From positions 1-64,000 of the forward strand of contig CALKQT010000029.1 of NCBI GenBank assembly GCA_937990735.1: a DNA stretch of 64,000 nt, written 5' to 3'. Made by a program: the position numbers and the translations under genes. Under the pieces are notes generated by a model that saw nothing but the letters and a program-made list of their open reading frames with translations, searched no databases and had not been told where the DNA came from. The DNA comes from an uncultured Campylobacter sp. GTDB taxonomy: Bacteria; Campylobacterota; Campylobacteria; Campylobacterales; Campylobacteraceae. Shown piece after piece: positions 61,145 to 64,000 of the stretch (its first letter is position 1; every line of letters begins with the position of its first letter).

Positions 61145-61834
61145 TTAGTGCGTGAAAACCACGACCTCGCCGCGCTCAAACGTGATCTGCCGTCCCGCTA
61201 GATACAGCTCGAAGTAGGGCTTCAAAAAGTCCTCCTGCGGTCTTTGCGCGTAGTTTGGATATTGCAAGTACGCAGGTAGCAGATAGTCGCAGTTGATCGA
61301 ATAGTACGCCTCGCCGAGCACCCATAGCTTCGCATTGAGCTTAGGCGTATCTATCATCCACTCCGTGATCGCCTCATAGACGCCGTCCGCAAGCTCGTCT
61401 TTACTACTATGCGCGAAATCAAAACCCTCCTGCACGCGAGCAGATTTTATCTGTTCAAGCATCTTTAAAAGCTCGCTCTTGCCTAGAAATTCTGCGAAAA
61501 TTTTTAAATTTCGAACGTACGCTAAAGCTAAGCTCTTAAGCGCTTCGTCGTTAAATTTCGGATCCTGCGGCGGGCAAAAATACCCGGGCGCCATGCTTTG
61601 ATCGAATGCTTCCCGCGTCTGCTGCGCCGTGGCTGCGTAGATCGGCATTATGCGTGCTTGCAGCTCGGTGCCGTTTTGTAGCGGCGAAAACACCGCTCCC
61701 ACGCCCACGCCCTCGGGCATAAAGCACTGAAAAAGCCCGTAAAGCTTATCCTGTAGATCGATCTCTTTGCAATCTAAGCTTAAATCTAGCCCCGCAGCCT
61801 CGTTAATGCGACTAGCGTACTCGAAATTCGTCAT
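61145..61834 (-). CDS. conserved-looking protein of unknown function
   Basis: 229 residues, acidic, no signal peptide or membrane helix, so cytoplasmic. Features: MTNFEYASRINEAAGLDLSL, MPEGVGVGAVFSPLQNGTEL, a helical middle, and a C-terminus rich in Tyr and Leu (YYSINCDYLLPAYLQYPNYA). No family recognised. AAAGGGG ribosome site; codon use resembles its neighbours. Single gene in a spacer-rich region. Confidence 0.7.
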   Translation of the reverse strand: MTNFEYASRINEAAGLDLSLDCKEIDLQDKLYGLFQCFMPEGVGVGAVFSPLQNGTELQARIMPIYAATAQQTREAFDQSMAPGYFCPPQDPKFNDEALKSLALAYVRNLKIFAEFLGKSELLKMLEQIKSARVQEGFDFAHSSKDELADGVYEAITEWMIDTPKLNAKLWVLGEAYYSINCDYLLPAYLQYPNYAQRPQEDFLKPYFELYLAGRQITFERGEVVVFTH

Positions 61835-62418
61835 TTTCGCCCCTTTAAATTTTGACCGTCAAAGCATTTGCATGGAATTTTACCTAAATTTTACGCATTT
61901 GCCGAATTAAAATTTATGCGTGATGAGACTTTTATGGAATTTAAAATTTAGCGGTTCGGTTTGGATTCAGTACAGCGATAAAGCGATGGGGCGATGAGCG
62001 GCGACGGGTTGTCGCGCGGGCGGTTAGTAGCGGCGGATGGGTATCGCGCGGCGGGAGGACGGCGTCTGACAGCGACACCTGCGGCACGTGACGACAGGGG
62101 TAGCCGATGATCGCGCCCGCAGCGCCTGCAGGCCACTTGCTCGCAGAAGTGAGTTTTTCGCGCTCAGGCTGTTGTAAGGTGACGAGCGGCGTATTGGATG
62201 ACGGCAGCGCTTGTAGCGCCCGTGATGAATGCTGTATTTTTCACAATCCCTCCTTCGGTAGAAATTTTATTAAATTTAGCTCGCCCTTTTACCGCTTGCA
62301 TTAGTAGTGTCCTTCCATCTACTGGCCGTATCGCCGAAGAGGCGCAAACGCAGCATGCAATGTAATTTTACAGATCTTTTTATTTTGGCTAAAATAAGCA
62401 AAATTTTAAAGGAAAGAT
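61835..62418. other. spacer with an 82-bp repeat copy
   Basis: No gene recognised. 61960-62220 is G+C-rich, unlike other spacers, and holds one copy of the direct repeat. A promoter for the next gene may lie near 62380-62400 (TAAAAT). Confidence 0.55.
62068..62149. repeat. 82-bp direct repeat, copy 1
   Basis: GACAGCGACACCTGCGG... to ...TTGCTCGCAGAAG. Copy 2 at 63278-63359 differs at only about five bases. CCTGCG and a later GCAGG can pair, so a stem-loop is possible. Confidence 0.85.
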
Positions 62419-62988
62419 ATGCTGATTTCTTACTCGCTGCAAGATAACCGAAAATTCGCTAAAATGAGAACTAGAATTTCGCGTAGAATTTATAAAGGGA
62501 GCAAGTTTATCCGTGCCGTCTGCGCGATAGATTTGCTTTTCGCTTTTGCGTTTTCGGCTTGTCTTTTTATTTTTGAGGACGATTGGATAGAGTTTGTACG
62601 TGAGTACTATGGCGATAAGTCCTGGATAAAGAGCTTAGGAGCGATCTTGCCTACTGCTTGCGCAGTTTTTTATATTTACGCTATTTGCGTTAGATCGTGG
62701 CTACTAAATTCCGCGATATATGATAAGAATAAAAATGTCACTTTCGGCGATTTTAGCATTGAAATTTCAGACGATTTAAAGGGGCAATTTATATTCGTAA
62801 GCGAGCGAGATACGCTCATTTATGATGCGGAATTTTGTGAAGTGGTAATGGAGCGCGATTTTTTGGTAATTTTGCTGGAAGGAAGTCTTTTTATCGCCGT
62901 ACCCAACGAAGCGTTTAAAGAAATAAGCAAGGAGGAATTTGCTGCGAAATTAAACAAAACAATAAGCGAGGCAAAAAGCGAAATTTAA
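62419..62988 (+). CDS. two-helix membrane protein of unknown function
   Basis: 189 residues: basic N-terminus (MRTRISRRIYKGSKF), two membrane helices (about 36-51 and 74-95), then a C-terminal cytoplasmic domain of beta strands (VTFGDFSIEISDDL, FLVILLEGSLFIAVPNEAF) like YcxB/PH-like domains. AAAGGAAAG ribosome site. Bracketed by the two copies of the 82-bp repeat. Layout resembles the protein at 22573-23061. Confidence 0.68.
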   Translation: MLISYSLQDNRKFAKMRTRISRRIYKGSKFIRAVCAIDLLFAFAFSACLFIFEDDWIEFVREYYGDKSWIKSLGAILPTACAVFYIYAICVRSWLLNSAIYDKNKNVTFGDFSIEISDDLKGQFIFVSERDTLIYDAEFCEVVMERDFLVILLEGSLFIAVPNEAFKEISKEEFAAKLNKTISEAKSEI

Positions 62989-63604
62989 AAAGCTATGGGC
63001 AGATAGAACGGATATGATTGCGATCACAATGGAATCTTAGCCATAATGAAATTTTATCCGTTGCTTGCAAATCTTTTGCTATTTTTGTCTTAAAAATTTT
63101 TGCTAAAGAATTTTATTTATGCTTACGAGTGCATAGTAAAAGTATCGCACTAAAATTTATTAAGCTCGGTGATGTCCTCTTGAGAGTACGCCTAAAATAT
63201 TTTTATGCTCACGCTCCGCACCGCTGCGGCGGTGCGGTAATGAGCGACGATAGATAAGAAGTTGTCGCGCGGCACCCGACAGCGACACCTGCGGTACGTG
63301 ACGACAGGGGTAGCCGATGATCGCGACCGCAGCGCTCGCAGGCCACTTGCTCGCAAAAGCTGGCTTGCGCTCAGAGTGCGCATTATCGGCGCAAGGTCGG
63401 CGGCATTATTCGATCTGTTGTGCGCGAAATGAAATTTTATCGTTTAAATTCTAGAGCAAGACCTGCGCCTGCGGCGGCAAATTTGCTTGTAGGAATGAAA
63501 TTTATCGTCCAAATTGAGTAAAAGATAAAATTCCAAATCGCGTGGGAGTTTAATGATTTGATTTTGCTTCGCCGCGCATCGGTTTGCGCGGCTTGTTTTA
63601 AAAT
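62989..63604. other. spacer with an 82-bp repeat copy
   Basis: No gene recognised. AAATTT words in 63040-63160; second repeat copy at 63278-63359; short GC-rich words 63360-63480. Confidence 0.55.
63278..63359. repeat. 82-bp direct repeat, copy 2
   Basis: About 94 % identical to 62068-62149, same orientation, 1.2 kb apart. In both copies GTCGCGCGG stands upstream at differing distance. Confidence 0.85.
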
Positions 63605-64000
63605 TTATTCTATCCCCGCAAATGCTGCCTTTGCGTCCGCCAAATCTTTCTCGTCGGGGTGTTTCGCAGCCTCCGCCCAGCGTGCAAGTCGCTCGGGAGT
63701 GATAGGATGGGGCGAGTTGCCGCTAGAGGCCATTTTGCGCATCGTTTCAAGTAGATTCGGATCGATCGCGCCCTGGCAGGCAAACTCCCTTACAATCTCG
63801 TTGCCGTTTGCTTTAAGCCCCTCTTCAAAGCTATCCAAACACTTACGCGAATGCTCGCCGTCCGGTTCCGCGCCCAGAGTCATGAAAACGCCAAGCTTCT
63901 TGTTGTGAATTTTACGTAAAAAGCGCGTAAATTTCGCCTCGGCCTCGCCCTTATCGACGTAAAAGCCCAAGGCTATAAAGTCGTAGTCATCGACCTCGCC
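63605..64000 (-). CDS. flavodoxin-family protein (5' end outside window)
   Basis: At least 131 codons; open to the right edge, so the start is beyond 64000. The visible part EVDDYDFIALGFYVDKGEA, LGVFMTLGAEPDGEHS and FACQGAIDPNLLE follows the flavodoxin-like domain found in short FMN proteins. The C-terminus is helical (TPERLARWAEAAKHPDEKDL). An electron-transfer role is inferred from the family. Confidence 0.8.
   Translation of the reverse strand, partial: GEVDDYDFIALGFYVDKGEAEAKFTRFLRKIHNKKLGVFMTLGAEPDGEHSRKCLDSFEEGLKANGNEIVREFACQGAIDPNLLETMRKMASSGNSPHPITPERLARWAEAAKHPDEKDLADAKAAFAGIE

Noticed and set aside
61948..62304. Frames of 62-65 codons around the first 82-bp repeat copy
   Set aside because: Arg/Ala/Pro-rich artefacts of G+C-rich DNA without start signals; not kept in the second copy in the same arrangement.
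62068..63359. The 82-bp repeat pair as insertion-sequence ends
   Set aside because: The copies are direct, not inverted, there is no transposase between them, and no short target duplication was seen.

Overview
The window reads as chromosomal DNA of a Campylobacter. The gene order obg - fmt - birA - parA - parB - atpF'FHAGDC - tolQRAB - pal - cpoB - slyD - fabD - mtnN - ttcA, and the blocks lpxB-greA, serB-tal and rplY - pth - lptF/G - lysA - pheA - hisC - dxs - perR - ubiE - xseA - serC, match what I recall of the Campylobacter jejuni chromosome. The sequence is much richer in G+C than C. jejuni. In two places where C. jejuni has motility genes (fliFGH between hisC and dxs; cheVAW before serB) the neighbours abut directly. 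A non-motile, higher-GC species such as C. gracilis fits best; the species name is an inference.

Layout. 1-19134: one mostly co-directional housekeeping stretch covering ribosome assembly, initiator tRNA formylation, biotin ligation, chromosome partition, F1Fo ATP synthase (without subunits a and c), the Tol-Pal envelope machine, SlyD, FabD, MtnN and TtcA. 19135-38133: an accessory-rich stretch with long gene-poor spacers. It holds an aldehyde dehydrogenase, an AT-rich operon of small membrane proteins and lipoproteins, a repeat-expanded thiL, a periplasmic isoaspartyl peptidase/asparaginase, an RNA-repair-like pair (kinase-ligase fusion plus metallophosphoesterase), a two-component system, sodC and a molybdate locus. 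38134-60041: core metabolism and envelope genes (tcdA, surE, lpxB, greA, argC, an LpxH-like gene, serB, tal, pilT, rplY, pth, lptF/G, lysA, pheA, hisC, dxs, perR, a CYTH-CHAD locus, ubiE, xseA, serC). 60042-64000: small orphan genes, long spacers, an 82-bp duplicated sequence and the end of a flavodoxin-like gene.

Most striking features. (1) The palindromic word RAATTY (mostly AAATTT) saturates the spacers: I count 18 in about 400 bp at 32629-33029. It also builds several terminator stems, a 30-bp-period array after lysA, and part of the in-frame expansions in thiL and lysA. RAATTY is the methylation motif that marks DNA for natural transformation in C. jejuni. (2) A polynucleotide kinase-RNA ligase fusion is followed by a metallophosphoesterase, and the pair lies between intact iaaA and a second, diverged copy of the iaaA 3' end, as if inserted or left by a rearrangement. 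(3) A CYTH-CHAD protein is split exactly at overlapping -1 slippery heptamers between its domains. (4) Two spacer-filling open frames (fmt/birA and lysA/pheA) overlap both neighbours and carry RAATTY in one fixed codon phase.

No rRNA, tRNA, CRISPR array, transposase or integrase was recognised. Coordinates of recognised genes are firm; promoters and operators are read by eye and weaker.
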